Shown here in pieces: positions 39,194 through 40,086 of a stretch of DNA of 40,086 bases. Position 1 is the stretch's first letter, and the number at the start of each line of letters is the position of its first letter. The notes beneath the pieces were generated by a model. That model was given only the letters and a program-made list of their open reading frames with translations. It was not told the DNA's origin and searched no databases. Source of the stretch: Candidatus Pacebacteria bacterium UBA1364 (lineage in GTDB: Bacteria; Patescibacteriota; Microgenomatia; UBA1400; PJMF01); the NCBI GenBank assembly GCA_002306345.1, contig DBRQ01000006.1, positions 165,299-205,384 of the forward strand, in the 5' to 3' direction. The position numbers were made by a program, and so were the translations under genes.

Positions 39194-40086
39194 ATGGAAA
39201 AAACCCAAAAACCAAAAAGATTTTTTAATAAAATTTTAATCATTTTTCAATCCAGAATAGCCTATACTTTATTATCCGCGCTGATTATTGCTCTGGGGAG
39301 CTATTTTGCTATTGCGTATGCGCGTGGCAGTTGGCGGGTGACTAATAAGGGGGTAGTGGCTAACACTGGTTTGCTTAATGCTAATTCTTTTCCAGTTGGT
39401 GCCCAAGTTTTTATTGACGACAAACTCGTTACTGCTACTGACGACACCGTTTATTTACAACCAGCAACTTATCAGATCAAAATTGTTAAAGAAGGTTATT
39501 CACCCTGGAATAAAAAATTAATGATACAAAAAGGATTAGTTACCCAAACTAATGCTATGCTTTTCCCCACTGCTTCAAGCATTACTCCCCTCACTTTTAC
39601 TGGGATTAGTAATTTGCATCCTTCACCCGATGGACAAAAAATTCTCTTTTTTACTAATCAAGCCAGTTCAAAATTGAAAAATGGTTTCTACATTTTGGAT
39701 CTTAATAATAATTTTCTTTCCCTACAAAGTGGTCCCAAACAAATTACCGATGATTTACCAGAGTTAAATTTGGCACAAGCAGAAATTATTTGGTCTCCAG
39801 ATAGCACAGAAGTAATGATTCTCTCAACAGAAAAGGAATTTTTAGTCAGTATTGATAAAAAAATTACTCTTTCTGAGCAAACAGATATTAGTTTTCAAAA
39901 AAAAGACATACTTTCCCAATGGGAAGAAGAAATGTATTTACGAGAGAGACAATATTTAGCCAAATTTCCTAAAGAAATTTTGGATGTTGTCAAAAATGCC
40001 GCCAAAAATGTTTACATTTCGCCAGATAAAAAACGATTGCTTTACACCGCTACTGCAGCTGCCAGCTTAGCGGAAAATATTGTGCC
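39194..40086 (+). CDS. PEGA-domain / beta-propeller membrane protein (cut by the window)
   Basis: The 297 visible codons encode a short basic cytoplasmic start, one membrane segment (about 22-44) and an outside PEGA domain (about 66-120: SFPVGAQVFIDDKLVTATDD, then LQPATYQIKIVKEGYSPWNK). Propeller-like blades follow (LHPSPDGQKILFFTN and IIWSPDSTEVMIL, each with the SPD turn of WD40/TolB repeats). The frame is open to the last base, so the C-terminus is missing. PEGA domains are associated with cell-surface proteins; the exact role is unknown. The start is the ATG at 39194 after AAAAAGAAC. Confidence 0.85.
   Translation, partial: MEKTQKPKRFFNKILIIFQSRIAYTLLSALIIALGSYFAIAYARGSWRVTNKGVVANTGLLNANSFPVGAQVFIDDKLVTATDDTVYLQPATYQIKIVKEGYSPWNKKLMIQKGLVTQTNAMLFPTASSITPLTFTGISNLHPSPDGQKILFFTNQASSKLKNGFYILDLNNNFLSLQSGPKQITDDLPELNLAQAEIIWSPDSTEVMILSTEKEFLVSIDKKITLSEQTDISFQKKDILSQWEEEMYLRERQYLAKFPKEILDVVKNAAKNVYISPDKKRLLYTATAAASLAENIV

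Noticed and set aside
1..40086. TGA recoded as Gly, as in some CPR lineages
   Set aside because: Several well-defined genes end at TGA at the expected family length (for example fmt), and no conserved gene needs read-through.

Overview
The window looks like a piece of a reduced, AT-rich genome from the Candidate Phyla Radiation (Patescibacteria), probably of the Microgenomates type. This rests on the standard genetic code (TGA is used as a stop, for example in fmt), short intergenic spaces, many compact housekeeping genes mixed with proteins whose style I associate with CPR (a DUF5652-like membrane protein, a MurL-type epimerase, Cys-rich surface proteins), and a strong tendency for a -10 box to sit 6-11 bases in front of a start codon. 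The lineage is an inference. No phage, insertion sequence or CRISPR array was seen.

Layout. 1-10398 (minus): a long block reading leftwards from an acidic coiled protein through a degenerate MreB-like protein, mreC, an mreD-like gene, PBP2, dprA, topA, nadD, a small conserved protein and a DUF5652-like protein into a partial nadE. 10509-14325 (plus): an O-antigen-ligase-like membrane protein with TPRs, then def and fmt. 14373-14588 (minus): rpmB. 14716-17932 (plus): a secreted barrel-type protein, an M50 protease and mscL. 18012-21666: tRNA-Trp, a GT-B glycosyltransferase (plus), then on the minus strand rpmG, three tRNAs (Thr, Tyr, Thr), a 6S-like RNA and a galU-like gene. 21761-24170 (plus): a membrane-anchored dockerin-like protein overlapping a cohesin-like, Cys-rich surface protein.

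24282-30617 holds the secE-nusG-rplK-rplA / rplJ-rplL ribosomal cluster. It is interrupted by an inverted thrS and by an unusual tRNA-like, inverted-repeat RNA region, but rplJ keeps a recognisable L10 leader. 30956-32868 (plus): a small HTH regulator flanked by matching palindromes and a GT-C/TPR membrane protein. 32878-33681 (minus): a TagA/WecG glycosyltransferase. 33853-38067 (plus): a MurL-MurD fusion followed by murF. 38035-39093 (minus): a second MreB-like protein. 39194-end (plus): a PEGA/beta-propeller protein cut by the window.

The main theme is the cell envelope: precursor synthesis (MurL-MurD, MurF), elongation (MreB-like, MreC, MreD, PBP2), surface glycans (O-ligase, GT-C, TagA, GalU, GT-B) and surface anchoring (dockerin/cohesin pair). 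This sits among translation genes (def, fmt, thrS, ribosomal proteins, tRNAs). The most unusual items are the MurL-MurD fusion, the adjacent cohesin/dockerin-like pair, the MreB homologue with eroded nucleotide-binding loops heading the mre operon, the tRNA-like element that can pair with an inverted copy of part of itself, and the consistent leaderless promoter arrangement.
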